Source of the DNA: Pseudohoeflea suaedae
GTDB lineage: Bacteria > Pseudomonadota > Alphaproteobacteria > Rhizobiales > Rhizobiaceae
Length of the DNA: 64,000 bases
Reading direction: 5' to 3'
Assembly (NCBI RefSeq): GCF_004354915.1
Contig: NZ_SMSI01000001.1
Location: 1,798,001 to 1,862,000, forward strand
Below are positions 52,278-62,137 of this stretch, one piece after another. The notes beneath the pieces are model-generated. The model did no database searches. It was not told where the DNA came from and saw only the letters and a program-made list of their open reading frames with translations. Numbering within the stretch: the first letter of the stretch is position 1; each line of letters begins with the position of its first letter. The position numbers were made by a program, and so were the translations under genes.

Positions 52278-53933
52278 ATGAGCGCGCAGAAATCCGGTCG
52301 ACCGGCAGTCGACGAAAACAACCAGCCCCCAGCCCTGGCGGGTCATAACGCATACCTGGCCGATCCGCTGTTGAAGGACATCGCGGATTCGCTTCCGCGT
52401 GCGCTTCACGCGGAGTTCGAGGCGACGGGAAAATTCACCGCTTCCGCCGAGGCCCAGGACCTTGCGCGTATCGCCAACAAGTCGACGCCGGAGCTGCGGA
52501 CCCATAGTCCCTCCGGTCAGCGGATCGATCTCGTCGAGTATCACCCCGCCTATCACGCGCTGATGCGCCGCGCCGTTTCCATCGGTCTGCAGGGCTCGCC
52601 GTGGGAAGGTCTTCCCGATGAAAAGGGCGTTGCCCACCAGGCGCGTGCCGTCCGCTTCTATCTGACGGCGGGTCTGGAGAGCGGCCATCTCTGCCCGATC
52701 ACCATGACCAACGCTTCGATCGCGCCGATCATGGCCGCGCCGCGGATCGAGCGGACCTGGGCGCCGAAGATCGTGGCGCGCAAATATGATTCGAGCCAGA
52801 AGCCGGCCATGCAGAAGGCCGGCATCACGCTTGGCATGGGCATGACGGAGAAGCAGGGCGGCACCGACGTGCGCACCAACCGTTCGTCCGCGCAGAAGGT
52901 GGGCGAGGGGATCTATCGGCTGGAAGGCCACAAGTGGTTTCTCTCGGCACCGATGTCGGACGCCTTCATCATGCTCGCCAAGACACGCGGCGACGCAGTC
53001 AGCTGCTTCCTGGTACCCCGCATCCTCGAAGACGGCACCCTCAACGGGCTGCGCATCCAGCGTCTCAAGGACAAGCTGGGCAATCGCTCGAATGCCTCCA
53101 GCGAGGTCGAGTTTTCCGAAACCTTCGGCTTCCTTCTCGGCGAGGAAGGGCAGGGCATCCGCACCATTCTCGACATGGTGACGCTGACACGGCTCGATTG
53201 CGCGCTCTCGTCAGCCGGGATGATGCGCGCGAGCCTGGCGGAAGCCGTCCATCACTGCCGTTATCGTTCGGTCTTCGGTGACAAGCTCATCGATCAGCCG
53301 CTGATGACGCGGGTGCTCGGCGATCTGGCGCTCGATGTCGCCGGTGCCACCGCATTGTCGATCCGTCTGGCGCGGGCTTTCGACCGCGCCCATTCCGATC
53401 CCGCCGAGGCGGCCTATGCGCGCCTCATGACGCCGGTCGTCAAATACTGGGTCTGCAAGATCGCGCCTTCGGTCATCTACGAGGCGATGGAATGCCTGGG
53501 CGGCAACGGCTACATCGAGGAGCGCGCGCTGGCGCGGCACTATCGCGAGGCGCCTGTCAACGCGATCTGGGAAGGCTCGGGCAACGTTATGGCGCTCGAT
53601 GTCCTGCGCGTCCTTTCGCGCGGCCCCGAACTCTTCGAGGCGGTTCTGGCCGGTCTCGTCAAGGATCTGGGATCCGCCGGCGGACGGACCGCCGATGTTC
53701 TCAAAGCCTGCATGGCCGTCTGTCAGACCGACCAGGCCGGAGGACGGATGCTGACGGAACAGCTCGCGCTTGCCGCCGCCGGTGCCGAGCTGACCCGCAT
53801 CGGCGCAGGCCAGATCGCCGAGGCATTCGTCGAGACCCGCCTCGGCGGCGCCTGGCGCTCGACCTACGGCATGGTGGATGCCCGCTTCGATGCGCGCCGC
53901 ATCGTCGACGTCCTTTATCCGCCGGTCTTCTGA
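52278..53933 (+). CDS. AidB-like acyl-CoA dehydrogenase family protein
   Basis: 551 aa from ATG 52278, preceded by the excellent AGGAGGAG site. The N-terminus [20 protein letters not shown] and [16 protein letters not shown] near residue 194 match the AidB subgroup of flavin acyl-CoA dehydrogenases. The C-terminal AidB region carries [29 protein letters not shown]. coli AidB belongs to the Ada alkylation response and binds DNA; the natural substrate here is unknown. No LexA or Ada site was seen upstream. Confidence 0.9.
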   Translation: MSAQKSGRPAVDENNQPPALAGHNAYLADPLLKDIADSLPRALHAEFEATGKFTASAEAQDLARIANKSTPELRTHSPSGQRIDLVEYHPAYHALMRRAVSIGLQGSPWEGLPDEKGVAHQARAVRFYLTAGLESGHLCPITMTNASIAPIMAAPRIERTWAPKIVARKYDSSQKPAMQKAGITLGMGMTEKQGGTDVRTNRSSAQKVGEGIYRLEGHKWFLSAPMSDAFIMLAKTRGDAVSCFLVPRILEDGTLNGLRIQRLKDKLGNRSNASSEVEFSETFGFLLGEEGQGIRTILDMVTLTRLDCALSSAGMMRASLAEAVHHCRYRSVFGDKLIDQPLMTRVLGDLALDVAGATALSIRLARAFDRAHSDPAEAAYARLMTPVVKYWVCKIAPSVIYEAMECLGGNGYIEERALARHYREAPVNAIWEGSGNVMALDVLRVLSRGPELFEAVLAGLVKDLGSAGGRTADVLKACMAVCQTDQAGGRMLTEQLALAAAGAELTRIGAGQIAEAFVETRLGGAWRSTYGMVDARFDARRIVDVLYPPVF

Positions 53934-53951
53934 ACCGGCTTCAGGCGCAAT

Positions 53952-54881
53952 TCAGGACACCATCTCCGCGACCGCCAGGACAGCGGGGATGGTGAAGAAC
54001 GAGGCCGCCGTCTGAATGGTGGCCACGGCTGCATAGATGTGGGCGTCGCCGCCCATCTGGCGCGCGAGCAGAAAGCCGTTCATCGCGGTCGGCACCGCGC
54101 CGCAGATCGCCAATAGCACGACAACATCGCCTTTCAGGCCGAAGAGAAGCGCGAGCCCGGTCATGAGCGCGGGCATCAGCAGGAGCTTGAGGGCGGAGGC
54201 CAGCAGCACCACCTTTTCAGGCTTGAGTGCGTCGTGGATCCGCAGGCCGGCACCCACCATCAACAGGCCGAGACCGAGGGCCGAGCGGGCCAGAAGGTCG
54301 ATCGCCTGTTCGAGCGGCGCATAAATGCCGAACGGAAGCAAGTGCATCAGAAGGCCGGCCGCGCAGGACAGGATCAGCGGATTGGTTGCGGTCTTCTTCA
54401 CGAATGACGCGAAACTCCGGTTGCCGCCACCCACCCATAAAAGCATGCCCACATTGACCAGATTGATCGGCACGATGTTGACCGCCATGACGAGGGCGAC
54501 GACGGCGATCCCCTGCTGGCCGAGATAGCGTTCGGCGATCGCCATGGCGACGAAGGCATTCCAGCGCGACGCGGTCTGGAAGATCGACGTGTAGCTGGCC
54601 GGGGTGACGCCACGAGCGATCATGAACGGATAGATGACCGCCAGGAGCGCGAACATGATGAAGATCGAAAGGAGCGCGGACAGCCCGACCGCACCGATCT
54701 GCATGTCGGAAAAATCCGCATTCGCCAGCGTCAGGAACAGGAGCGCCGGGAATACGACGTAGAAGCCGAAGGTCTCCAGCCCGGGCCAGAGGCCGTCATT
54801 GAGGAATGGCATCCTCTTGAGCGCAATGCCCAGCAGAACGAGCAGGAAGATCGGCAGGATGCTTTCGACGATGAGGAGCAC
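53952..54881 (-). CDS. AEC family transporter (auxin efflux carrier-like permease)
   Basis: 309 aa with about ten membrane helices. ILPIFLLVLLGIALKRMPFL opens the protein and the central loop has GGNRSFASFVKKTATNPLILSC. AICGAVPTAMNGFLLARQMGGD near residue 268 is a recognisable AEC segment. Such carriers export organic anions in bacteria. It converges on the dehydrogenase gene with only 18 nt between the stops. The substrate is unknown. Confidence 0.88.
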   Translation of the reverse strand: MLLIVESILPIFLLVLLGIALKRMPFLNDGLWPGLETFGFYVVFPALLFLTLANADFSDMQIGAVGLSALLSIFIMFALLAVIYPFMIARGVTPASYTSIFQTASRWNAFVAMAIAERYLGQQGIAVVALVMAVNIVPINLVNVGMLLWVGGGNRSFASFVKKTATNPLILSCAAGLLMHLLPFGIYAPLEQAIDLLARSALGLGLLMVGAGLRIHDALKPEKVVLLASALKLLLMPALMTGLALLFGLKGDVVVLLAICGAVPTAMNGFLLARQMGGDAHIYAAVATIQTAASFFTIPAVLAVAEMVS

Positions 54882-55087
54882 GGCAATTGTCCGGGAGAGG
54901 TCTGAGGGCAGGGCATGTTCCGCTGCTCATAGACCATCCTCGCGCAGGTGGGAAATGTGGCAATCCGGGAAAGCCACAGCCTGCCTCTGTGGATGACGGC
55001 AAAGGCGTTAACCTTAATGAATAGTTTACATTGCGACTCGCCCGCTCCCTCCTCAGACTGCAGCTACTGATTCACGGAAAGCCAACG

Positions 55088-55666
55088 ATGAACATTTCCC
55101 GCCTCAATGCTGCCGTTACCAGCCTCGTTCTCCTGATCGCGACGACCATGCTGGCGCTTCTGAGCGTGAACGGCCCGCGCGGCGGGCTGGAAATGGGCGG
55201 GCTCGTCTTCTTTGCCGATTCCCAGCTGACGGGCGATTTCGCCCGCGCTCTGGTCGGCATCGGAGTGGGGGACCGCGTCGTCACATGGTTCTTCGCCGCC
55301 GTCGCCGCTTTCGACATGGCCGCCGCAGGCACGATTGTCTTTGCATCTCTCTTCTGGCTCATGGGTGGGGAGGAAGAGAGGGAGGAGGCCGCCAGGCTGG
55401 CGGAAGGTGCCGCGCTTCTGTGCCTTCTCTCCGCGGGCGTCATCCTGGTGCCCGGACTGGCCGCGGGTACGGTGGGCGGTTACGTCTTTCTCCACCTGTT
55501 CGCGATCCTCGGTCTGCGCTATCTTGCGCATATGTTCGAGCAGGTGGTCGCATTCGAGAAGCAGGAGCCTGAAGCTTTGCCGCGCGATCGCTTCGAAGAA
55601 GTCGAGCGCAGGCTGTTTTCAACCGCCAATCTGATCAATCTCGCGGAAAGGAGGCCGAGGGCATGA
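55088..55666 (+). CDS. hypothetical four-helix inner-membrane protein
   Basis: 192 aa from ATG 55088 after GGAAAG; the frame opens earlier without a better start. Hydrophobic segments lie near residues 9-28, 62-88, 105-125 and 128-145, with an acidic loop (GGEEEREEAARLAEG) and a charged C-terminus. I recognise no family. It overlaps the next gene by 4 nt (ATGA), so the two membrane proteins probably act together. Confidence 0.75.
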   Translation: MNISRLNAAVTSLVLLIATTMLALLSVNGPRGGLEMGGLVFFADSQLTGDFARALVGIGVGDRVVTWFFAAVAAFDMAAAGTIVFASLFWLMGGEEEREEAARLAEGAALLCLLSAGVILVPGLAAGTVGGYVFLHLFAILGLRYLAHMFEQVVAFEKQEPEALPRDRFEEVERRLFSTANLINLAERRPRA

Positions 55667-55989
55667 AGTGGCTCCTCGTCTTCTGGGCCGTGCCCGTCAC
55701 CTTTCTGGGCGGATGGTACACGCTTTCCTTCTACGACATGAATTTCGGCCTGCAGTTCCTGACGCGCGACATGCATGACGTCGTCTTCATGGTCTATGGC
55801 AATATCCTCGGCGTCGATCCCGCGATCGTGCCGGGCATGGTCTTCAAGGCCATTCTCGTCGATACCGCGATCGTGTTCTTGCTGGTCTTCGCGCGCTACA
55901 AGGGGCTCACGCTGACGTCCTGGGTCAAGCGTCTTTTCAGCAAGGGGCGCCAGCGCGACACCTCGGGTTCAGCTGCCGCGCCGGAGTGA
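55663..55989 (+). CDS. hypothetical membrane protein (resembles DUF6105)
   Basis: 108 aa. There is an N-terminal hydrophobic segment ([18 protein letters not shown]), a middle region [21 protein letters not shown], and a second helix near residues 62-80. A basic tail follows. The pattern resembles the rhizobial DUF6105 family, recalled and not verified. It is coupled to the preceding gene and its end overlaps the ruvX 3' end on the other strand by 21 nt. Confidence 0.7.
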   Translation: MKWLLVFWAVPVTFLGGWYTLSFYDMNFGLQFLTRDMHDVVFMVYGNILGVDPAIVPGMVFKAILVDTAIVFLLVFARYKGLTLTSWVKRLFSKGRQRDTSGSAAAPE

Positions 55990-56445
55990 GGTCAGCCTGT
56001 CGAGCGCGCCCTGCAGGATGAAGGCCGCCGCCGCCGAATCGATTCTCTCAGCCCGCTTCTTTCTCGACACATCCATGTCGATCAGCGCGCGCTCGGCTGC
56101 GACGGTGGACAGCCGCTCGTCCCAAAACACGAAGGGGAGGTCGGTCTTCTGCGCCATGTTGCGCACGAAGGCGCGTGTGGCCTGCGCGCGCGGGCCTTCG
56201 CTGCCGTCCATGTTGACCGGCAGGCCGATGACGATGCCGCCCACAGAATCCTTCTGGAGTTGGGCAAGAAGCGCCTCCGCGTCGATGGTGAACTTCTTCC
56301 GCTTTATCACCTGACGCGGTGTCGCAAGCGCCCAGGAGAGGTCCGACACCGCAACCCCGATCGTCGCGGTGCCGAGATCGAGGCCGGCGAGGGGACGTCC
56401 GGTGGGGGCTGTGGAAACGAGGTCTTCGAGCGAGATCGCGGACAT
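55969..56445 (-). CDS. ruvX: RuvX/YqgF, pre-16S rRNA-processing nuclease (RNase H fold)
   Basis: 158 aa from ATG 56445 (MSAISLED); upstream in-frame codons do not fit the family. [15 protein letters not shown] near residue 19 carries the first catalytic aspartate. [20 protein letters not shown] and [12 protein letters not shown] follow, and [16 protein letters not shown] near 139 carries the last acidic residue. It matures the 16S 5' end or acts as a resolvase-like nuclease. Confidence 0.93.
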   Translation of the reverse strand: MSAISLEDLVSTAPTGRPLAGLDLGTATIGVAVSDLSWALATPRQVIKRKKFTIDAEALLAQLQKDSVGGIVIGLPVNMDGSEGPRAQATRAFVRNMAQKTDLPFVFWDERLSTVAAERALIDMDVSRKKRAERIDSAAAAFILQGALDRLTSLRRGS

Positions 56446-56536
56446 GGCCGGTGGAAATCCGTTATGGTGACTTTCAATGCAGCCTCTGGCTTCTATTTGA
56501 ATTGGCGCCAACGCCCAAGCCTCAAAGGAGACATTC

Positions 56537-57244
56537 ATGAAAATCACCTGGCTCGGCCACTCCGCCTTCCGGATCGAGACCGCCAAATCGACCATCCTCA
56601 TCGACCCTTTCCTGACCGGTAGCCCCAGTTTTCAGGGGCTGGATCTGAAGGATGCCACCAGGGGCGTGACCCATATTCTCCTCACCCACGGCCATGGCGA
56701 TCATGTCGGCGATACGGCCGATATCGCGAAGGAGACCGGCGCGACGGTGCTCGCCAACGCCGATCTGGCCGGCTTCCTGTCGACCAATCGCGGCGTCGAG
56801 AGGATCGAGCAGGGCAATACCGGCGGCACGGTCTCATTCGACGATTTCTCGGCGACATTCGTCGATGCCAAGCATTCCTCGGCGACGATCACCGAAGACG
56901 GTGTTTCCCACGCGCTGGGGAACGCCAACGGGCTGGTGCTGCACTTCTCGGAGGAGCCGACGCTCTTGCACATGGGCGACACCGACATCTTCTCGGACAT
57001 GGCGCTGATCAACGAGCTTCACCGCCCCGATATCGGCATCGTGCCGATCGGCGACCGCTTCACGATGGGCGGCGCAATCGCGGCTCTCGCCTGTCGCCGG
57101 TTCTTCTCCTTCTCATCGATTTTCCCCTGCCATTACGGCACGTTCCCGATCATCGACCAGACCCCGGACGCCTTCCTCGAGGCCATGGAAGGCGACCGCG
57201 GCATCGTCGCGATCCCCGAACCGGGTGAACTGCGCGACGTCTGA
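56537..57244 (+). CDS. UPF0173-type metal-dependent hydrolase
   Basis: 235 aa metallo-beta-lactamase-fold protein. [12 protein letters not shown] opens the protein and [10 protein letters not shown] near residue 54 is the zinc HxHxDH motif. The later ligands are in [11 protein letters not shown] and [12 protein letters not shown]. This is the YtkL/UPF0173 family of uncertain substrate. ATG 56537 follows AAAGGAGAC. It lies between ruvX and gatC. Confidence 0.92.
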   Translation: MKITWLGHSAFRIETAKSTILIDPFLTGSPSFQGLDLKDATRGVTHILLTHGHGDHVGDTADIAKETGATVLANADLAGFLSTNRGVERIEQGNTGGTVSFDDFSATFVDAKHSSATITEDGVSHALGNANGLVLHFSEEPTLLHMGDTDIFSDMALINELHRPDIGIVPIGDRFTMGGAIAALACRRFFSFSSIFPCHYGTFPIIDQTPDAFLEAMEGDRGIVAIPEPGELRDV

Positions 57245-57350
57245 CTCAACCGTCAGGCTGAACACCGCTCATGGCGCGGCCTTGCCCTTCAAGGCCGCGC
57301 TTGCTATTGCCGGGCCAACCAGTCTCGAACCAACCGTTCCAGGTGCATTC

Positions 57351-57638
57351 ATGTCCGTTGACCAGACCACCGTCAAACGTGTGGCAAAGCTCGCACGCAT
57401 CGCCGTTTCCGATGAGGACGCCGTCCGCATGGAAAGCGAACTCAATGCCATTCTCGGCTTCGTCGAACAGCTTTCGGAAGTCGATGTCTCCGGCGTCGAG
57501 CCGATGACCTCGGTCATGCCGATGGAGATGAAGAAGCGTCACGACGTCGTCAATGACGGCGGCAAGGCCGACGACATCGTCGCCAATGCGCCCGAGACCA
57601 CCGACAATTACTTCCTCGTCCCGAAGGTGGTCGAGTAG
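57351..57638 (+). CDS. gatC: Asp-tRNA(Asn)/Glu-tRNA(Gln) amidotransferase subunit C
   Basis: 95 aa. [23 protein letters not shown] is the helical start, [22 protein letters not shown] the middle, and [13 protein letters not shown] the conserved end. It is the small GatCAB subunit that braces GatA and GatB. The ATG 57351 lies 49 nt before gatA. Confidence 0.95.
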   Translation: MSVDQTTVKRVAKLARIAVSDEDAVRMESELNAILGFVEQLSEVDVSGVEPMTSVMPMEMKKRHDVVNDGGKADDIVANAPETTDNYFLVPKVVE

Positions 57639-57687
57639 CAACTCATCGCGCTCGCCATTCAGGATTTTACGAAAAGAAGCTCACGCA

Positions 57688-59169
57688 ATGACCGATCTTA
57701 CAAGCCTCACGATCGCCCAGGCCCGCGCGGAACTCGACAAGGGCAGCTTCACCAGCGTCGAACTGACGAAGGCCTATCTCGGTGCGATCGAGGCGGCCAA
57801 TCCGGCAATCAATGCCTATGTGACCGTGACGCCGGAAAAGGCGATCGAGATGGCTGAAGTGGCCGATACCCGCATCGCCAGCGGTGCGGCCGGTCCGCTG
57901 GAAGGCATTCCGCTCGGCATCAAGGACCTGTTTGCGACCAAGGGCGTTCACACGCAGGCCTGCAGCCACATCCTCGACGGTTTCAAGCCGGAATATGAAT
58001 CCACCGTCACGGCCAATCTCTGGCGCGATGGCGCGGTCATGCTCGGCAAGCTGAACATGGACGAGTTCGCGATGGGCTCCTCCAACGAGACCTCCTACTA
58101 CGGCGCGGTGAAGAACCCGTGGCGGCAGGACGGATCCGACATGGATCTCGTCCCGGGTGGCTCCTCGGGTGGCTCCGCTGCCGCAGTCGCGGCCAACCTC
58201 TGCGCCGCGGCGACCGCGACGGATACGGGCGGCTCGATCCGCCAGCCCGCGGGCCTGACCGGTACCGTCGGCATCAAGCCCACCTATGGCCGTTGCTCGC
58301 GCTGGGGAACGGTGGCTTTCGCCTCCTCGCTCGACCAGGCCGGCCCGATTGCGCGCGATGTCCGCGATGCCGCCATCATGCTGCGCTCGATGGCTTCGGT
58401 CGACGAGAAGGACACCACTTCCGTCGATATCGCCGTTCCGGACTACGAAGCCGCCATCGGCCAGTCGGTGAAGGGCCTCAAGATCGGCATTCCGAAGGAG
58501 TACCGCGTCGAGGGCATGGCCGAGGAGGTCGATCAGGCCTGGACGAACGGCATCGCATGGCTGCGCGATGCGGGTGCCGAGATCGTAGATATCGAACTGC
58601 CGCACACCCGATACGCGCTTCCGGCCTACTACATCGTCGCGCCCGCCGAGGCGTCGTCGAACCTGGCGCGTTACGACGGCGTCCGCTACGGCCTTCGCGT
58701 GCCCGGCAAGGACATCGTTGACATGTACGAAAAGACCCGCGCAGCCGGTTTCGGTCGCGAGGTCCAGCGCCGCATCATGATCGGCACCTACGTGCTGTCC
58801 GCGGGCTACTATGATGCCTATTACCTGCGCGCCCAGAAGGTCCGCACGCTGATCAAGCGCGATTTCGAAAACGCCTTCAATGCCGGCGTCGATGCGATCC
58901 TGACGCCGGCAACGCCATCCTCGGCCTTCGGCATCGGCGATCAGGAGATGGCCTCCGATCCCGTCAAGATGTACATGCAGGACATCTTCACCGTGACCGT
59001 CAACATGGCCGGTCTGCCGGGCATTTCGGTGCCGGCCGGTCTCGACCACAAGGGCCTGCCGCTCGGCCTCCAGCTCATCGGCAAGCCCTTCGACGAGGAA
59101 ACGCTCTTCCGCGCCGGCCATGTGATCGAGCAGGCCGCCGGCAGCTTCACGCCGAAGCGTTGGTGGTAA
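57688..59169 (+). CDS. gatA: glutamyl-tRNA(Gln) amidotransferase subunit A
   Basis: 493 aa amidase that frees ammonia from glutamine for transamidation of misacylated tRNA. The catalytic lysine is in [10 protein letters not shown] near residue 77. The serine pair lies in the [13 protein letters not shown] loop near 153-166 and the [13 protein letters not shown] segment near 173-185. The ATG 57688 ([16 protein letters not shown]) matches the usual start. The terminator following it separates gatCA from gatB. Confidence 0.97.
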   Translation: MTDLTSLTIAQARAELDKGSFTSVELTKAYLGAIEAANPAINAYVTVTPEKAIEMAEVADTRIASGAAGPLEGIPLGIKDLFATKGVHTQACSHILDGFKPEYESTVTANLWRDGAVMLGKLNMDEFAMGSSNETSYYGAVKNPWRQDGSDMDLVPGGSSGGSAAAVAANLCAAATATDTGGSIRQPAGLTGTVGIKPTYGRCSRWGTVAFASSLDQAGPIARDVRDAAIMLRSMASVDEKDTTSVDIAVPDYEAAIGQSVKGLKIGIPKEYRVEGMAEEVDQAWTNGIAWLRDAGAEIVDIELPHTRYALPAYYIVAPAEASSNLARYDGVRYGLRVPGKDIVDMYEKTRAAGFGREVQRRIMIGTYVLSAGYYDAYYLRAQKVRTLIKRDFENAFNAGVDAILTPATPSSAFGIGDQEMASDPVKMYMQDIFTVTVNMAGLPGISVPAGLDHKGLPLGLQLIGKPFDEETLFRAGHVIEQAAGSFTPKRWW

Positions 59170-59211
59170 GCGCCGGCAGGCGCCGGTTCGCTCTAGCGTC
59201 GATGAAATGAA

Positions 59212-59247
59212 AAACCGCCCGGCGGGAGGACTGCCGGGCGGTTTTTT
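59212..59247. terminator. intrinsic terminator after gatA
   Basis: CCGCCCGGC (59215-59223), 9-nt loop, GCCGGGCGG (59233-59241), T6. The A run on the other side makes it usable by the convergent 59277-59495 gene as well. Confidence 0.9.
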
Positions 59248-59276
59248 GTGGACTTCCGTCGATGCCTGTCAGGTGG

Positions 59277-59495
59277 TTAGCTGTCGCGCATCGATTTTCG
59301 CAGCCGCAGTTCCGGCGCCAGGTTCCACGCGATGAAGGGCGTGACCACGAGGCTCGTCAGGATGACGGCGGGAATGAGGATCGTCGCGTGGGCGCTCAGC
59401 GCCGGAATCGACAGCACGGCGATGGTGCCGAGGCCGAACAGGACCGCGTTGATCATCAGCGACAGCGTACCGGCCATGTAGGTCCGTGTTTTCAT
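59277..59495 (-). CDS. 72-aa two-helix membrane protein, general-stress regulated
   Basis: 72 aa with ATG 59495 preceded by CAGGAG at 7 nt. Two membrane helices are visible (AGTLSLMINAVLFGLGTIAVL near 8-28 and ILIPAVILTSLVVTPFIAW near 39-58) and a basic end. I recognise no family. A GGAAC-N18-TT promoter lies upstream, so the protein is likely made in the general stress response. It lies in the accessory segment between gatA and gatB. Confidence 0.75.
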   Translation of the reverse strand: MKTRTYMAGTLSLMINAVLFGLGTIAVLSIPALSAHATILIPAVILTSLVVTPFIAWNLAPELRLRKSMRDS

Positions 59496-59529
59496 GTTTA
59501 TTCTCCTGTCTGTCACCACTTGAAAGCCT

Positions 59530-59554
59530 AACGCCCGCGCACCAGCCTGGTTCC
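59530..59554 (-). promoter_or_regulatory. EcfG (RpoE2)-type general-stress promoter
   Basis: On the minus strand GGAAC (plus GTTCC 59550-59554), 17 nt, GTT (plus AAC 59530-59532). This fits the rhizobial consensus GGAAC-N18-TT. It is about 35 nt upstream of the 59495 start. Confidence 0.65.
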
Positions 59555-59568
59555 CTGTTTCAGGGAAC
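59550..59568. repeat. perfect palindrome overlapping the stress promoter
   Basis: GTTCCCTG (59550-59557), TTT, CAGGGAAC (59561-59568). It places GGAAC on both strands and could be an operator; it has no T tract. Confidence 0.6.
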
Positions 59569-59646
59569 TGTTCCGTGCGGCCGGCGGCGGCGGACTTGCG
59601 GCACGGCGGAGGGCGCCTAGATGATGGGCCGGGAGGAGACCTCGCC

Positions 59647-59922
59647 ATGGCTCAAGACGACCTTCATGCCCTCGTGACGCTGCTCGATCGTGTCGCGAAG
59701 GCCGGTTTTCACACCGACCGGGACTGGGCGGCCGCCCACAATCTCTGCCAGGCCCGAGAGGGGCAGGCGCCCTTCGACTGGGCGCACGCCATATGCCACC
59801 GCATCGAGGGCGATGACGGAAATGCCGCCTACTGGTATCGCCGCGCCGGCCGGACACCTGCGGGCGGCACTCTGGCGGACGAATGGCGCGCGGCACGCGA
59901 GGTGATGCTGGCGACGCCCTGA
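59647..59922 (+). CDS. hypothetical 91-aa protein
   Basis: 91 aa from ATG 59647, preceded by GGAGGAG. LVTLLDRVAKAGFHTDRDWAAAHNLCQ is followed by PFDWAHAICHRIEGDDGNAAYWYRRAG; it is soluble, helical and histidine/tryptophan-rich, with two cysteines. The region resembles Sel1/tetratricopeptide-adjacent rhizobial hypotheticals (recalled, unverified). The function is unknown. Confidence 0.7.
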   Translation: MAQDDLHALVTLLDRVAKAGFHTDRDWAAAHNLCQAREGQAPFDWAHAICHRIEGDDGNAAYWYRRAGRTPAGGTLADEWRAAREVMLATP

Positions 59923-60049
59923 GCGAAGGCGCGGCGGGCGTAAGGAAAAGCGCCGCTGTTTGCTGTGCGCTATCGCACAGACTGCCATGCACGATCGGCT
60001 CTATGCCTGAGATTTCCTGCGATGGGGCAGGAGCGAAAGGCAGGAGATC

Positions 60050-61924
60050 ATGATCAGGACGCTTATAGTCTCATTGGCGGCGCTTTGCGCGGCCCTACTG
60101 TTTATGCCGCAAGCCGCGCGGGCCAATGCCAGGGCCGTCATCGTTCTCGATGCATCGGGCTCGATGTGGGGCCAGATCGACGGCAGGACCAAGATCGAGA
60201 TCGCGCGCGAGACGCTCGCCAACGTGCTGGAGACCCTGCCTGCCGATCTCGACCTCGGCCTTGTCGCCTACGGTCACCGCGAAAAGGGCAATTGCTCCGA
60301 CATCGAGGAGATCGTCGCGCCCGGTCCCGACAGCCGCCGGTCGATCCGCGAAGCGGTCGGCCGGATCAATCCGAAGGGCAAGACGCCGATCGCGGATTCG
60401 GTCAAGGCGGCCGCGCAAGCGCTGCGCTTTACCGAGGAGAAGGCGACGGTCATCGTGATCACCGACGGTATCGAGACCTGCAGCGCCGATCCTTGCGCTT
60501 TGGCGACGGAACTCGACAGGATGGGGGTGGACTTTACCGCGCATGTGATCGGGTTCGGCCTGACCGAGGATGAGGGCCGGCAGGTGGCCTGTCTGGCCGA
60601 GAACACCGGCGGCAGATATCTTCAGGCCCGGAACGCCGACGAACTTTCCGGCGCGCTCGTCGAAACCGTGGCTGCCGCCCCGGAACCCGCTGTCACTCTC
60701 GATGAGGGGATGGAAGGCGGGATCGACCGTCCCGGCTCCGACCTGGATTCCCTCGATCTCGCCGAGCCCGATCCGGCGCTCTGCCGGACGGCCTGCCTCG
60801 ACAATGCGCAATGCGTGGCCTGGACCTTCGTCAAGCCTGGCATCCAGGCCGATAACGCCCGTTGCTGGCTCAAGCGGCCGGCACCGGAGAAGGTCGAGAA
60901 TAATTGCTGCGTCTCGGGTGTGATGAGCGAGCGGCTGGCGATGATCGACAACGTCAAGATCCGCGTATTGCTGGCAGAAGGCGCCGCGGATTACGATCTG
61001 AACGGTCGCTGGGATGTCTTCGCCATCGAGGACGGAGCACCCGCCTCCAGTTCGATCGAGGGCGGCTATGGCACCGAGGTCACCACGACGCTCGCGCCCG
61101 GCCGCTATCGGCTCACTTACAGCAAGGACATGGTCAGCAAGGATATCGAGCTGGACGTGAAACCCGGCGAAAGGATTGATCGCGACCTGGTGCTCGATGC
61201 GGGTGTCGTCACGGTGCGGGTCCTGCCCGATGACGGCGCGGAAACCGATCCGTCGGGGCGGTTCGACCTCGAAAACAAGAACGCTCGTGACGGCGGCTAT
61301 GGCGAAGGCACGAAGATCGTCCCTGCCGGCGAGGTGAGGATATCCGCGAGCCTCGGCAAAGCCGAGATCGAAGAGACTTTTGCCCTCGAGCCCGGCGAAA
61401 CCGTGCGGAAGGACATGGTGCTGGGCATTGGCATCCTGAAGATCGATGCCGTCTATGCCGAAGGCGGTCCTCAGGCGGATGCGAGTGGCCTGCGCGTCGA
61501 CGTGATGTCGGCCAAAAAGTCGCTCGACGGCAAGCGCAGGCACATTGATGGCGGCTACGGGCCGGGCAACCGGTTCAAACTGCCGCCGGGCGACTACATG
61601 GTTACCGCCAGCCTCGGCAATGCCGCCGTGGAACAGGCCGTCACGGTCACCCGCGGCGAGATGACGGAAGCCGTCGCCAACCTCGATGCCGGCGTGCTCT
61701 TCGTCACCGCTCCCGGGGCCTACCGGATCGACATTTTCGAGGCGAAGGCCGATCTCGAAGGCAAGCGCAGGCAGATCGACGGCGCCTATGGCGAGGAGTT
61801 CCAGACGGTACTGCATCCCGGCGACTATATCGCCGTCGCCACGATGGGCGATTCCCAGGGCCTGAAAAGGGAAAGGCCGGCGACGGTGGCTGCCGCCGAG
61901 CGCGAGGAGGTGACGATCGACTGA
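60050..61924 (+). CDS. secreted VWA-PAN protein with four beta-sandwich repeats
   Basis: 624 aa with a signal peptide (LIVSLAALCAALLFMPQAARA, residues 5-25). The VWA domain has the metal-binding MIDAS DASGS at 34-38 and ITDGIETC near 141. A cysteine-rich PAN/apple-like segment, DPALCRTACLDNAQC to NNCC, covers about 242-292. Four C-terminal modules each carry a G-G/A-Y-G motif (near residues 338, 414, 501, 577). This suggests a periplasmic or surface adhesion protein. It sits between hypothetical genes; the role is unknown. Confidence 0.8.
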   Translation: MIRTLIVSLAALCAALLFMPQAARANARAVIVLDASGSMWGQIDGRTKIEIARETLANVLETLPADLDLGLVAYGHREKGNCSDIEEIVAPGPDSRRSIREAVGRINPKGKTPIADSVKAAAQALRFTEEKATVIVITDGIETCSADPCALATELDRMGVDFTAHVIGFGLTEDEGRQVACLAENTGGRYLQARNADELSGALVETVAAAPEPAVTLDEGMEGGIDRPGSDLDSLDLAEPDPALCRTACLDNAQCVAWTFVKPGIQADNARCWLKRPAPEKVENNCCVSGVMSERLAMIDNVKIRVLLAEGAADYDLNGRWDVFAIEDGAPASSSIEGGYGTEVTTTLAPGRYRLTYSKDMVSKDIELDVKPGERIDRDLVLDAGVVTVRVLPDDGAETDPSGRFDLENKNARDGGYGEGTKIVPAGEVRISASLGKAEIEETFALEPGETVRKDMVLGIGILKIDAVYAEGGPQADASGLRVDVMSAKKSLDGKRRHIDGGYGPGNRFKLPPGDYMVTASLGNAAVEQAVTVTRGEMTEAVANLDAGVLFVTAPGAYRIDIFEAKADLEGKRRQIDGAYGEEFQTVLHPGDYIAVATMGDSQGLKRERPATVAAAEREEVTID

Positions 61925-62023
61925 GGCGGCTCGGCGACCTCGACGGACGCAGGCTTGCGGCGCGGGCGATTTTCCCGGACACTCGGAAAAATTGCCCGTG
62001 CTTTTTATCGATTCCACGGTCTG

Positions 62024-62123
62024 GACCGTTTCGCCATCAGCCCCGAACGGACAGCCTTGGCGGGCAGCTGAGCTCACTTGCGCAAGTCGATCCTGCCGAT
62101 ACCGGCACGATCGAACTCGCCGG
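62024..62123. repeat. dispersed ~100-bp repeat, copy 2
   Basis: It begins GACCGTTTCGCCATCAG and ends near GATCGAACTCGCC; its gapless alignment to 23776-23875 is about two-thirds identical. It ends 14 nt before the GNAT start codon, so it overlaps that gene's leader. Confidence 0.55.
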
Positions 62124-62137
62124 ATCTGGGGATCGCG

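Noticed and set aside
55008-55030. TTAACCTTAA near 55010 as a CtrA site
   Set aside because: The gap between the TTAA halves is 2 nt, not 7; it is not a canonical site.
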